The notes beneath the pieces were generated by a model that was given only the letters and a program-made list of their open reading frames with translations, made no database searches and had not been told where the DNA came from. From NCBI RefSeq assembly GCF_000469305.1, contig NZ_KI270980.1, positions 1 to 56,255 of the forward strand: DNA of 56,255 nucleotides. Direction: 5' to 3'. Position numbers and translations under genes: made by a program. The number at the start of each line of letters is the position of its first letter. The stretch's first letter is position 1. Positions 43,030 through 51,554 of this stretch are shown here, piece by piece. Source of the DNA: Faecalitalea cylindroides ATCC 27803 (GTDB lineage: Bacteria > Bacillota_I > Bacilli_A > Erysipelotrichales > Erysipelotrichaceae).

Positions 43030-45099
43030 TTATTGTGGGTATAATTCGAAATATCTTTGAAGTACCTGTGGTACAACTTCGGTCGTACAAATATTAGGGG
43101 CTACGCTTTGATCGTTGATACTTGAAGTTGGAGCCACACATGCAAAACTGACGTCAGCATCTTCATATGGAGCCCAGCCAACAAAGGCCGCTGTTGTCCA
43201 TTCATTAACTTCCGCAGTTCCTGTCTTTCCTGCAACTGGAACTGAGAAATCCTGTAAGACACCACAATTTCCATCCGCAACACATGCTCTAAAACCTTGT
43301 TGAACGCGTGATAAATACTCACTATTTTCTTCTGGTAAAGTATTCTTTAATACAGATTCATTTACGGAAACGATTTCTTCACTATTTACTTCCATCACAT
43401 AACTCATCAATTTAGGCTGATAAATCAAACCATTGGTTGCAATCGTTGAAACATATTCCAATAACTGAATTGGTGTATACATATCGAACTGACCAATTGA
43501 GTAGTTCAACAACATACCTGGCTCTCGTCCAACCCCCATATATCCAGTGACTTCTCCTGGTACATCAAGACCTGTTATATTTCCTAATCCAAACATTGAA
43601 TAATAACTTCGCATCTTGTCAAATGTTCCTGAGACATTGCTAATATTCAGAGGTTCGCCTTCTTGATAAGTTCCTCCCCCTAATCGAATCGCTATATTAA
43701 ACATATAGACGTTACTTGAGACGGATAGTGCCTGGATATCATTGACCGGACCATGATCTTGATATGATCCAAATTCCTGCCCAGCAATATTCATGACTTC
43801 ATCATTGATTACTTCCCCAGGCTGAATCACTCCTTCACTTAGTCCCATATAAACTGTAGCTCCTTTGATGCTGGAACCAGGATTGACAAGACTCATATAA
43901 TTTCCACTGGCAAAATAGGTCATTTGTCGAGTATCTGGATCCATTTGATAACTAGATAAAGCGATAACTTCTCCTGTATATGGATCCATCATACACATGA
44001 ATAAGCTATAGAAATTTTCACGTCTTTCGGTTCCCCCATTTTCCTGCAGAACAGCTTTAAGTGTTGTATCGAGAGATTGTTGAAGATCTATATCAATCGA
44101 TAAATAAATATCATTCCCTTTACGAGCCTGGCGAATTACTTCTTTTTTTGCCAAACCGTTGGAATCATAAGTGATTCTTGATTCTTCGGCTATACCTGCT
44201 AAAACATCATTATATTGGTATTCAAGACCAGATCTCCCTACAGGAGCATTATATTGATATCCTTTTTGAAGATAGTAATCAGAATATTCCTCAGGAAGGC
44301 CTTCTGTACTTGTTGTAACTGTACCTAAAACATCAGACAATGTTTCACCATATGGATATTCTCTTTTCCATCCACCGAAATCTACATCAAATCCAGGAAA
44401 TTCTGTCTTATGTTCTACTAAATACGCTACATCGCTATCGCTCACATCTTCCAAAATAACATTTTCCTGTCCGGTAGAATAATTTGTAGTCATTCGTTGA
44501 TAAACAATACACATTTTTAATGTATCTTCGTCCATCTCTTCTAGCTCATCATCCCCAATACGATCATACATCAAGCCATAACGAATACTCTCGCTATCAC
44601 TTCCCCAGGCACCAGATTCATATTCTTCCTGTTCTTTATCTGTCAATAATGCATTGGGATCGTCATTTAAAGATAAATATGTCATATAGGCTTCTTTTTT
44701 ATCCCGTTCTGTAAATGAATCAACATCGATATCAAAAACAGATACAACACGTTCTGCATATAATTTATAATCATCGATAGTCATGTTATTAGGTGAAGTA
44801 TATACAATGTTATGCGAAATGACTGTTTTAGCCAAAACGCGCCCTTTACAATCATATATTTCCCCACGTGGTGCACTAACATATTGTTTGATTGATGTAT
44901 AGTCATCTTTTTTAGCCGTATAGTCTTCGTACGAGAAAACTTGTATATACAACAAACGAATAAACAAGATCAAAAAACAAATAACAATTGCTCCTGCCAG
45001 TAACATAACTCGGTGGTCAATGGTCTTATCAAGCACTATAGTTGGTTTTTTTGATTTATTTTTAACTTTACGCATGGACCTACGTTTAAATAAAGCCAT
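43030..45099 (-). CDS. Class B penicillin-binding protein (PBP2-type transpeptidase)
   Basis: Membrane-anchored D,D-transpeptidase that crosslinks peptidoglycan. 689 residues. Cytoplasmic basic stretch, one helix at about 30-52 (VMLLAGAIVICFLILFIRLL), PBP dimerisation domain with SAPRGEIYDCKGRVLAKT, then the catalytic domain: SSIK in VNPGSSIKGATVY (SxxK), SSN in LSVSSNVYMF and KTG in VAGKTGTAEV. Family names for elongation or division PBPs (PbpA, MrdA) cannot be separated from the sequence alone; proximity to rpmG resembles pbpA. Single gene, divergent from ispG. Confidence 0.92.
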   Translation of the reverse strand: MALFKRRSMRKVKNKSKKPTIVLDKTIDHRVMLLAGAIVICFLILFIRLLYIQVFSYEDYTAKKDDYTSIKQYVSAPRGEIYDCKGRVLAKTVISHNIVYTSPNNMTIDDYKLYAERVVSVFDIDVDSFTERDKKEAYMTYLSLNDDPNALLTDKEQEEYESGAWGSDSESIRYGLMYDRIGDDELEEMDEDTLKMCIVYQRMTTNYSTGQENVILEDVSDSDVAYLVEHKTEFPGFDVDFGGWKREYPYGETLSDVLGTVTTSTEGLPEEYSDYYLQKGYQYNAPVGRSGLEYQYNDVLAGIAEESRITYDSNGLAKKEVIRQARKGNDIYLSIDIDLQQSLDTTLKAVLQENGGTERRENFYSLFMCMMDPYTGEVIALSSYQMDPDTRQMTYFASGNYMSLVNPGSSIKGATVYMGLSEGVIQPGEVINDEVMNIAGQEFGSYQDHGPVNDIQALSVSSNVYMFNIAIRLGGGTYQEGEPLNISNVSGTFDKMRSYYSMFGLGNITGLDVPGEVTGYMGVGREPGMLLNYSIGQFDMYTPIQLLEYVSTIATNGLIYQPKLMSYVMEVNSEEIVSVNESVLKNTLPEENSEYLSRVQQGFRACVADGNCGVLQDFSVPVAGKTGTAEVNEWTTAAFVGWAPYEDADVSFACVAPTSSINDQSVAPNICTTEVVPQVLQRYFELYPQ

Positions 45100-45194
45100 T
45101 CGTCATCCCCCTTGAATTTACTACTTATTATACACGAAAAACGAGCAATTTAAAAAAACTTATAGTATACTCTTTTTAGAAGCGAGGTATTCTT

Positions 45195-46244
45195 ATGAAA
45201 AGAACAGAGACTAGAGAAGTAAAGATAAAAGATCTTGTGCTTGGTCACAATAATCATGTTTATATTCAATCTATGTGCAATATTCCAACAAAACAAGCTC
45301 AGAAAGTTATCGAACAAATCTTAAATTTGGAAAAAATGGGCTGTGAGATTATACGTGTCAGCTGTATGGATATGGAAGATGCTAAAGCGATTGAAACAAT
45401 CAAGAAAAATATTCATATACCTCTAGTTGCAGACATTCATTTTGATTATAAATTGGCACTTGCCTGCATTGAAGCCGGTGCTGATAAGATTCGTTTAAAC
45501 CCAGGAAATATCGGTTCAAAAGAGAATGTAAAAGTTGTTGTCCAGGCGTGTAAACAACACAATATTCCAATTCGTATTGGAATCAATAGTGGCTCACTTG
45601 AAAAAGACATTCACGAAAAATATGGTAAACCCACTGCAGAAGGTATGATTGAAAGTGCAAAACGACATATTGAAATCTTAGAAGAACTTGATTTCTATGA
45701 TACTGTTCTATCATTTAAATCCAGTGATCCTTTATTATGCATCGAAGCTTATCGTTTAGCCGCTAAAACATTTGATTATCCTCTTCATCTAGGAGTAACT
45801 GAAGCTGGAACGACAATGACCAGTGCTATTAAAAGCTCCCTTGCCTTAGGAACATTGTTGTTGGAAGGAATAGGAAATACGATTCGTATTAGTGTGAATG
45901 GAAGTCCTGAAAAAGAGATCCCAATTGTCAAAGAGCTCTTGAAATCATGTAAACTTATTAACAACGTACCAAACTTAATTGCCTGTCCAACATGTGGACG
46001 TACTCAATGGAACATGGAACCAGTTGTTAATGAAATGGAACAATATCTTCAAACTGTCAATAAAAATATCACCGTTGCTATCATGGGATGTGCAGTGAAT
46101 GGCCCTGGTGAAGCAAAACATGCAGATATAGCCATTGCTGGAGGACGCAATGAAGGATTATTAATCAAAAAAGGTCAGATCATAGAAAAAATCCCTCAAG
46201 ATAAAATCGTTGAGAGATTAATCAAAGAAATCGAAAATTTCTAA
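45195..46244 (+). CDS. ispG: (E)-4-hydroxy-3-methylbut-2-enyl-diphosphate synthase (flavodoxin)
   Basis: Iron-sulfur enzyme of the MEP isoprenoid pathway. 349 residues. RETREVKIKDLVLGHNNHVYIQ-type start, TIM barrel with ADIHFDYKLALACIEAGADK, and the cluster domain ISCPTCGRTQWN-like ACPTCGRTQWN plus IMGCAVNGPGEA. GCGAGG lies before the ATG. MEP-derived undecaprenyl carrier feeds the MraY and UppP steps seen earlier. Single gene with terminator. Confidence 0.95.
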   Translation: MKRTETREVKIKDLVLGHNNHVYIQSMCNIPTKQAQKVIEQILNLEKMGCEIIRVSCMDMEDAKAIETIKKNIHIPLVADIHFDYKLALACIEAGADKIRLNPGNIGSKENVKVVVQACKQHNIPIRIGINSGSLEKDIHEKYGKPTAEGMIESAKRHIEILEELDFYDTVLSFKSSDPLLCIEAYRLAAKTFDYPLHLGVTEAGTTMTSAIKSSLALGTLLLEGIGNTIRISVNGSPEKEIPIVKELLKSCKLINNVPNLIACPTCGRTQWNMEPVVNEMEQYLQTVNKNITVAIMGCAVNGPGEAKHADIAIAGGRNEGLLIKKGQIIEKIPQDKIVERLIKEIENF

Positions 46245-46270
46245 CCTCGAAAAATTCGAGGTTTTTTTAT
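46243..46270 (+). terminator. ispG terminator
   Basis: AACCTCGAA / TTCGAGGTT with a 3-nt loop and seven T. It lies between the convergent ispG and DHHW genes. Confidence 0.85.
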
Positions 46271-47400
46271 TCTAGAACATCGGTAATCGATGTGTCTTGT
46301 ACAAAGGTGTTTGTATTATACAAAAACAAAACATCTGTTATTAAGTTTAGATTAAAAATTCGTTCAATATCTTCGTAGAAATAGCGTGGGTCAACAATCG
46401 TGATCGTACGATAATACGGCAATAAAAATTGAACCATGCTATTGGCATAAGAATCTTTGATCAATAATAAATGACGATCCGAGTCATTTAAATTTTCAAT
46501 CTGCACAAGTCCTGTATTCCCCCCTAAAAAAACATCATACGGATTAGATGATTCCAAGCCTTTTGAATTATAAATCGAACAAGTTCTTGTTCCATTGCTT
46601 TCATCCATCATGACATAGTCCTTTATATTATCAGAAACATAGATTTCAATATCATCATGGATTCCTACACTACCTACCTTTTTTGCCAAAGTTCCTTTAA
46701 AATTATCACTGACTTGATATACAGTATAGTCTGATTTTTTTACTTCCCCCAGTTCAAAACTAGAAGCAAGTTGTTGAAACGCATAAAAAGTCGCTAAAGA
46801 AGTCCAGTGATGATCTGTATGATAATACAAATATTCATCTTTATGTTTATCCAATGTATCTCGTACATCAATTTGTGTGATAGAAGTATCCAACATACTA
46901 AAGATTTGGTCCATTTGTGCATCCTGATCTATAGTATTTGAATAAGCAGGAAGATTATCTGATTGAATATTTGCGGCATTTGGTGCCAATAAAAAACCTG
47001 AACGAACTTGATGATTGATACAGAAATTATTGATTGCATTTATATTACGATTCATTTGTTCTTCATTGATTGCTGAATTTTCTTGAATCAAGGTACCATT
47101 TCCAAGATATACATCATTAATTTTTTTGACTCCGGTCAATTTATTCAATAGATAACGTATGTGAATCAAGCTATCTCTTCCAACAAATTGATCCGAGACA
47201 TAATTGTTTAATTCTTGAGAAAATTGACCACTCAATACATCTTCAGAATCAAATTTTGGAAAAGTCTGTAAGCTTCGATTTTCCGCCTGTGAAGTAGCCT
47301 TATCAGGAGCTAGTATATTAATCATAAGAACAACACACATCAGACCAAAAACAATTCGTGCAATATAGCGAGCAGCAATCTCAGAACGTTTTTGTTTCAT
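46267..47400 (-). CDS. DHHW-family extracytoplasmic protein (AlgJ/AlgX-like)
   Basis: 377 residues. Cytoplasmic start, membrane anchor IVFGLMCVVLMINIL (16-30), then an extracellular SGNH-like domain. YYHTDHHWTS (D196-H197-H198-W199) is the family hallmark and LLLIKDSYANS carries the serine block. Such proteins work with MBOAT acyltransferases to O-acetylate surface polymers. Last gene of the four-gene cassette; 12 nt after the MBOAT gene. Target polymer unknown. Confidence 0.88.
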   Translation of the reverse strand: MKQKRSEIAARYIARIVFGLMCVVLMINILAPDKATSQAENRSLQTFPKFDSEDVLSGQFSQELNNYVSDQFVGRDSLIHIRYLLNKLTGVKKINDVYLGNGTLIQENSAINEEQMNRNINAINNFCINHQVRSGFLLAPNAANIQSDNLPAYSNTIDQDAQMDQIFSMLDTSITQIDVRDTLDKHKDEYLYYHTDHHWTSLATFYAFQQLASSFELGEVKKSDYTVYQVSDNFKGTLAKKVGSVGIHDDIEIYVSDNIKDYVMMDESNGTRTCSIYNSKGLESSNPYDVFLGGNTGLVQIENLNDSDRHLLLIKDSYANSMVQFLLPYYRTITIVDPRYFYEDIERIFNLNLITDVLFLYNTNTFVQDTSITDVLE

Positions 47401-47412
47401 GATCTCACCTCC

Positions 47413-48774
47413 CTAAAATGCAGAATATAAGAATGATTGATATGTACTACCAACCATCATAGAAATACAAACGACGAAAAAGACAACATAAACAACTGAT
47501 GTAATGATGACACCTTTATTTTTGAGATGATTGTAAGAAAAAATCTGAAGCTTATCATAGATTGTTGTGGTAAAGAAAATCCCAAAGACAATCAAAACTA
47601 AATAACTAGTAAATACAAACAAAAAGTCTGAATTCATAAAAGATGAAGCCCCAACACCAAACATTCTTAAAAGTGTATCAAATGCACTTAGTAAAGATGG
47701 ACTAAAGAAAAATACCCAACCAATCAATACAACGAGAAGTGTATAAATGTGGCTGATAAACTTTGGAAGCTTTTTTAATGCTTTTTTAAGAAAGAACTTT
47801 TCCATCAACACAAACAATCCTAAATACAAACCCCATATAATATAAGTGATATTAGCCCCATGCCAAATACCTGTTAAAAACCAAACTATCAAAATATTAC
47901 GTACATATAAAGTATTATTGACACGACTTCCTCCTAATGGAAAATAAACATAGTTTTTGAACCAATTACCCAATGAAATATGCCACCGTCTAAAAAATTC
48001 TTGAATTGTTTTGGACATATAAGGATGATCAAAGTTGATGTCAAAATCAAAACCAAACATCTTTGAAATACCAATAGCCATATCACTATAGCCAGAAAAA
48101 TCAAAATAAAGCTGTAAAGCATAAGAAATCGCATATAACCAGGTGCCTAATACAGTATCATTATCAGATAAAGCTTGAAAAACAAGAGCAAACTGATCAG
48201 CAAAGATAATTTTCTTTATTAATCCTTTTATAAATAAAACCATACCTGCATTAAATTTTGCACGATTCATTATACGAGACTTAAGTTGAGACTGCATCTG
48301 GCTATAAGTTACAATTGGACCACTAGATATTTTGCCAAAGAAACAAATATAAAGGGAAAATAAAACGATGTCTCTTTGTGGTTCCACTTTCTTAGTGATA
48401 ACATCACCTAAATAAGAAATTGCACTAAAAGTAAAAAAAGATAATCCAATTGGTACATGAGAAGTATCAATTTCAAAAGGAACGACCATATCGATATATT
48501 TGTATATACACAAAATCAGGACATTGAAAGCAATAGAAGTAACAATGATTAACTTTCTATGCTTAGTTTCTTTTGCTATCTGTATCCCGCTTATATAGTT
48601 CCATAAGATTGATAAAACCAACAAGATCAATGTGACTGGATCATTCCATGAATAGAATAACAAACTGATTATCAAAAGAACGATGTTTTTAAAATAGGTA
48701 GAAGGCGTTAAATAATAAAGAATTAATGAAACAGGAAAAAAAAAGAATATAAAAATTAAACTATTAAAAATCAT
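47413..48774 (-). CDS. MBOAT-family O-acyltransferase
   Basis: 453 residues, about eleven membrane helices. AlgI/PatA-type pattern: FDFSGYSDMAIGISKMFGF, NFDHPYMSKTIQEFFRRWHI, SLGNWFKNYVYFPLGGS and the catalytic-His block FLTGIWHGANITYIIWG. It moves acyl groups (usually acetyl) across the membrane for transfer by a partner enzyme. The partners are the SGNH and DHHW proteins on either side. Confidence 0.93.
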   Translation of the reverse strand: MIFNSLIFIFFFFPVSLILYYLTPSTYFKNIVLLIISLLFYSWNDPVTLILLVLSILWNYISGIQIAKETKHRKLIIVTSIAFNVLILCIYKYIDMVVPFEIDTSHVPIGLSFFTFSAISYLGDVITKKVEPQRDIVLFSLYICFFGKISSGPIVTYSQMQSQLKSRIMNRAKFNAGMVLFIKGLIKKIIFADQFALVFQALSDNDTVLGTWLYAISYALQLYFDFSGYSDMAIGISKMFGFDFDINFDHPYMSKTIQEFFRRWHISLGNWFKNYVYFPLGGSRVNNTLYVRNILIVWFLTGIWHGANITYIIWGLYLGLFVLMEKFFLKKALKKLPKFISHIYTLLVVLIGWVFFFSPSLLSAFDTLLRMFGVGASSFMNSDFLFVFTSYLVLIVFGIFFTTTIYDKLQIFSYNHLKNKGVIITSVVYVVFFVVCISMMVGSTYQSFLYSAF

Positions 48775-48791
48775 ATCTCTTTCCCCCTTAT

Positions 48792-49286
48792 TTATAAACT
48801 TCGTAAAAATTGATCGTGGATCGTCTTAGCATCTTGACTTACGATCATACATGCATAATTAACTTGAATATCAATGACCGAATTGTTTAATTTATCCGCC
48901 TGCTCAGGTGCATATCCGGAAAAAATATTAGTCTGTTCATCAATCCTAGCCTTCATCTTATCTTCAAATGTTTTAGCATCATTGGATGATTTGAATTGCA
49001 CCAGCACAATTTCATCTGCATTTAATGCATCTTGACTTTTATAATAAATAATATTTTCAAACATCTCTGGTTCCAAATCCAAAAATCTCTTGATTGAGAT
49101 ATTGTCTTTTAATTCCATCGTACTAAGATCAATATTATTCAACATTCCGTTTTGAACACTTGTAAAATCTTTTGTCGATGCCTGTGGTGTTGAAAAAGTA
49201 AAATATAAAAATATACACATTAATCCAATGATCAAACCTTTTAAGATATTAAGAATATCCAATTTTCCATTTAATTTTTTTTTCAT
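48792..49286 (-). CDS. DUF4358 domain-containing membrane-anchored protein
   Basis: 164 residues. One N-terminal helix (LIIGLMCIFLYFTF, about 18-31) and an extracellular domain with DLEPEMFENIIYYKS, DEIVLVQFKSSNDAKTFEDK and YACMIVSQDAKTIHDQF, the DUF4358 pattern. Overlaps the SGNH gene by 4 nt. Function unknown; constant company of MBOAT genes suggests an accessory role in surface acylation. Confidence 0.82.
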   Translation of the reverse strand: MKKKLNGKLDILNILKGLIIGLMCIFLYFTFSTPQASTKDFTSVQNGMLNNIDLSTMELKDNISIKRFLDLEPEMFENIIYYKSQDALNADEIVLVQFKSSNDAKTFEDKMKARIDEQTNIFSGYAPEQADKLNNSVIDIQVNYACMIVSQDAKTIHDQFLRSL

Positions 49287-50044
49287 TCTAGAACCCCCAT
49301 GATATTACGTGCCCATTTTTCGTAGAAAGAGGACACAAAGTGAATACCATCTGATTCATAGATAGGTTCACTTTGATCTTGTGCCAACGAAGAATTATCA
49401 ATATAAGTCCATCCATTATCTTGACAAGCTTGTTGGATCTGTGCATTATAGACATCAATTTGAGACCAAAGATCACTATTTGATTGTGTAACACTTTGAC
49501 TGGCAGGGATAATCGAATTCACATATATATTTGCCTGTGGACATACATTTAAAATCTTTTTGATTTGTTCGGACAATAATTGTGAATAACTGCCATTTGA
49601 GGTATTGTTTAAATTATTCTTTATGTCATTCATGCCAAAAGCAATATAGATATTCTGTGGCTGTAGCTGTTGAATCGAATCGATCCACTCATCAATATTT
49701 AAGATCGTAGCTCCATTATAAGCATAAACACGACTTTCCAACAAATACCCGTACAAGTAAAAACCTGTTGCCCTTGAATCTCCTAAAATCAAATAATCAT
49801 CAAACAAGCCAAATACATCCAGTTTCCCATCTTGAATAGCCCGTTTTCTTTCTTCAAGCCTTCTTTCGCTTAACTGTTCAGAAAGTGCTGAAGGATCCTT
49901 AGATTCAGACTCTTTAATGTAATCTACACCATTTGTTGAATGCTTTGGCCATAACAAAAAAAGCGTAACAATAACAACACAAACAACAACGATACCAATT
50001 ATGATATTCTTATACTTTTTTAATTCTAGAATAATTCTATCCAT
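49283..50044 (-). CDS. Membrane-anchored SGNH/GDSL hydrolase
   Basis: 253 residues. Anchor helix IIIGIVVVCVVIVTLFLLW (about 14-32) and an extracellular SGNH domain: block I YLILGDSRATGF (S90), block III AFGMNDIKNN (N139), block V SDGIHF (D232, H235). Likely O-acetyltransferase or esterase partner of the MBOAT protein, in the manner of PatB. First gene of the cassette. Confidence 0.88.
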   Translation of the reverse strand: MDRIILELKKYKNIIIGIVVVCVVIVTLFLLWPKHSTNGVDYIKESESKDPSALSEQLSERRLEERKRAIQDGKLDVFGLFDDYLILGDSRATGFYLYGYLLESRVYAYNGATILNIDEWIDSIQQLQPQNIYIAFGMNDIKNNLNNTSNGSYSQLLSEQIKKILNVCPQANIYVNSIIPASQSVTQSNSDLWSQIDVYNAQIQQACQDNGWTYIDNSSLAQDQSEPIYESDGIHFVSSFYEKWARNIMGVLE

Positions 50045-50122
50045 TCTGATCCCCTTTTAGTTATTCCTATTATAACACAGCTTGCAAATAAAAATTTTAT
50101 AATTTCATTAAAATCTAAATCT

Positions 50123-50806
50123 TTATTTTTCTAGTTTTCTTAACAGATTTACCAATTCATTTTCACTATAAACAACATGGTCACTGCTTGTTCCCTCTAA
50201 GCCATGATGACGATTAAAGTGTATGGTTTTCATTCCAACTTTTTTAGCTCCTTCCATATCGTTTGTATAATTATCCCCTATATAATACCAATCTGAAATG
50301 TTCTCTTTCATATTCGAAAACATCGTTTTAAACGACCTCGGATCAGGCTTGGCAAATCCTAATTGACCACTAGTATAGACATTTTCTTCTTTAAAATATT
50401 TAAAAACATCTAATGCCTTAAGTTTCATTCTTTGATGTTCATCCTGTCCATTTGTCAGTATCGCAAGTTCTGATATAGTCGATCTAAAAAAATCATGAAA
50501 AACATTACTCATAAATATTTCTTTTTGAAGTGTTTTATACACTCTTTGAAATTCACGGTATAAGTCTTCTTCAACATCAATATGGTAGATTTTGCACATT
50601 TGACGAATTCGATAAATTCCTGATTCATCAATGGAAATAGATCCATCCTGAATCTTATCAAAGATTTCATCTCCACAGCTGCGATATATTGTATACATGG
50701 ACTCTAAATCATGTGTTTCATCTATATTTAAGAGTTCATTGCATGCTTTTTTAAATGGATATGATAAATCGTAAAGTGTGTCATCACAATCAAAACAAAA
50801 TTTCAT
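50123..50806 (-). CDS. HAD-superfamily hydrolase
   Basis: 227-residue phosphatase-like protein. Motif I FCFDCDDTLYDL has Asp-x-Asp nucleophile, motif II ILTNGQDEH (LTNG), motif III KPDPRSF and motif IV YIGDNYTNDMEGAKK. Helical cap between motifs I and II (type C1). Start at 50806 has GGAGG 5-7 nt upstream; a longer frame begins in the preceding terminator and is rejected. Substrate unknown; YjjG/pyrophosphatase-like nucleotidases are closest in pattern. Confidence 0.88.
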   Translation of the reverse strand: MKFCFDCDDTLYDLSYPFKKACNELLNIDETHDLESMYTIYRSCGDEIFDKIQDGSISIDESGIYRIRQMCKIYHIDVEEDLYREFQRVYKTLQKEIFMSNVFHDFFRSTISELAILTNGQDEHQRMKLKALDVFKYFKEENVYTSGQLGFAKPDPRSFKTMFSNMKENISDWYYIGDNYTNDMEGAKKVGMKTIHFNRHHGLEGTSSDHVVYSENELVNLLRKLEK

Positions 50807-50818
50807 AAAACCTCCTGG

Positions 50819-50846
50819 AAAGAAAAGAGAGGAGTAAACACTCCTC
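50819..50846 (-). terminator. Terminator after the BI-1 gene
   Basis: GAGGAGT / ACTCCTC with a 4-nt loop, followed by TCTTTTCTTT on the minus strand, 20 nt before the HAD gene. Confidence 0.75.
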
Positions 50847-50853
50847 AAATCTT

Positions 50854-51543
50854 TTAATCTCTGTTATATCCCAATAAACGCAAGATATATAAGAAAATAT
50901 TTAAGAAATCAAGATATAACTCCAAAGCCATGTAAATAGCAATTTTTTCTTGACTCACTACATCCCCATTGCTGAGATACAAGATCTTGTTCATACGTTG
51001 TATATCCCAGGCTGTAATTCCCGTAAACAATAACAATCCAACAATAGAAATCATTCGTGTATCAAAAGAAACGCCAAATAAAAGCATTACAGCTTGTGAG
51101 ATAATCAAAACAGTTAAACCAATAACACATATCATTCCTATGCTGTTCAGATTTTTCTTTGTCGTTAATCCAATAAAAGCAAGACAGATAAAATATACAG
51201 CACTAATTAAGAATGCAGCAGTTAATTGAGCTTGACTATTCGTATAAAACAAACTAGTTAAAGAAATGCCAAATGTTACGGCATACACCATGAACAATAC
51301 TTTAATTCCTGTTGCTGTAGATCTTTGCATAGCTGATTGAAACGCAAATACAAGTCCAATCTGCACAATAAACAACAGCAATCCAATCATAGGCATAGAT
51401 GTCAGCATCCATAAATACCAGCCAGTTGAATAACATAGATAAGATGTAGCAGCTGTAACTAAAAGACCTAAAGCCATCCACACGAACGAAGTTGTTAATG
51501 CTTTACGCAAAGTTTCTTGTGGATAATACGTATTTTCAAACAT
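50854..51543 (-). CDS. Bax inhibitor-1/YccA-family membrane protein
   Basis: 229 residues with seven hydrophobic helices. FVWMALGLLVTAATSYLCY, GIKVLFMVYAVTFGISLTSL, then GLLLFTGITAWDIQRMNKIL and LYLDFLNIFLYILRLLG with the conserved Asp residues of the BI-1 pore. Homologues are pH-dependent Ca2+ leak channels or regulators of FtsH. Role here not predictable. Eleven nt after the PEPCK-like gene, likely co-transcribed. Confidence 0.9.
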   Translation of the reverse strand: MFENTYYPQETLRKALTTSFVWMALGLLVTAATSYLCYSTGWYLWMLTSMPMIGLLLFIVQIGLVFAFQSAMQRSTATGIKVLFMVYAVTFGISLTSLFYTNSQAQLTAAFLISAVYFICLAFIGLTTKKNLNSIGMICVIGLTVLIISQAVMLLFGVSFDTRMISIVGLLLFTGITAWDIQRMNKILYLSNGDVVSQEKIAIYMALELYLDFLNIFLYILRLLGYNRD

Positions 51544-51554
51544 GATATCACCTT

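Noticed and set aside
44520-44714. ORF of 64 codons on the plus strand inside the PBP gene
   Set aside because: It is antisense to a clear transpeptidase gene and has no ribosome-binding site or recognisable sequence. The many similar antisense frames (for example 2496-2711, 10814-11032, 24787-24990, 27798-28165) were dropped for the same reason.
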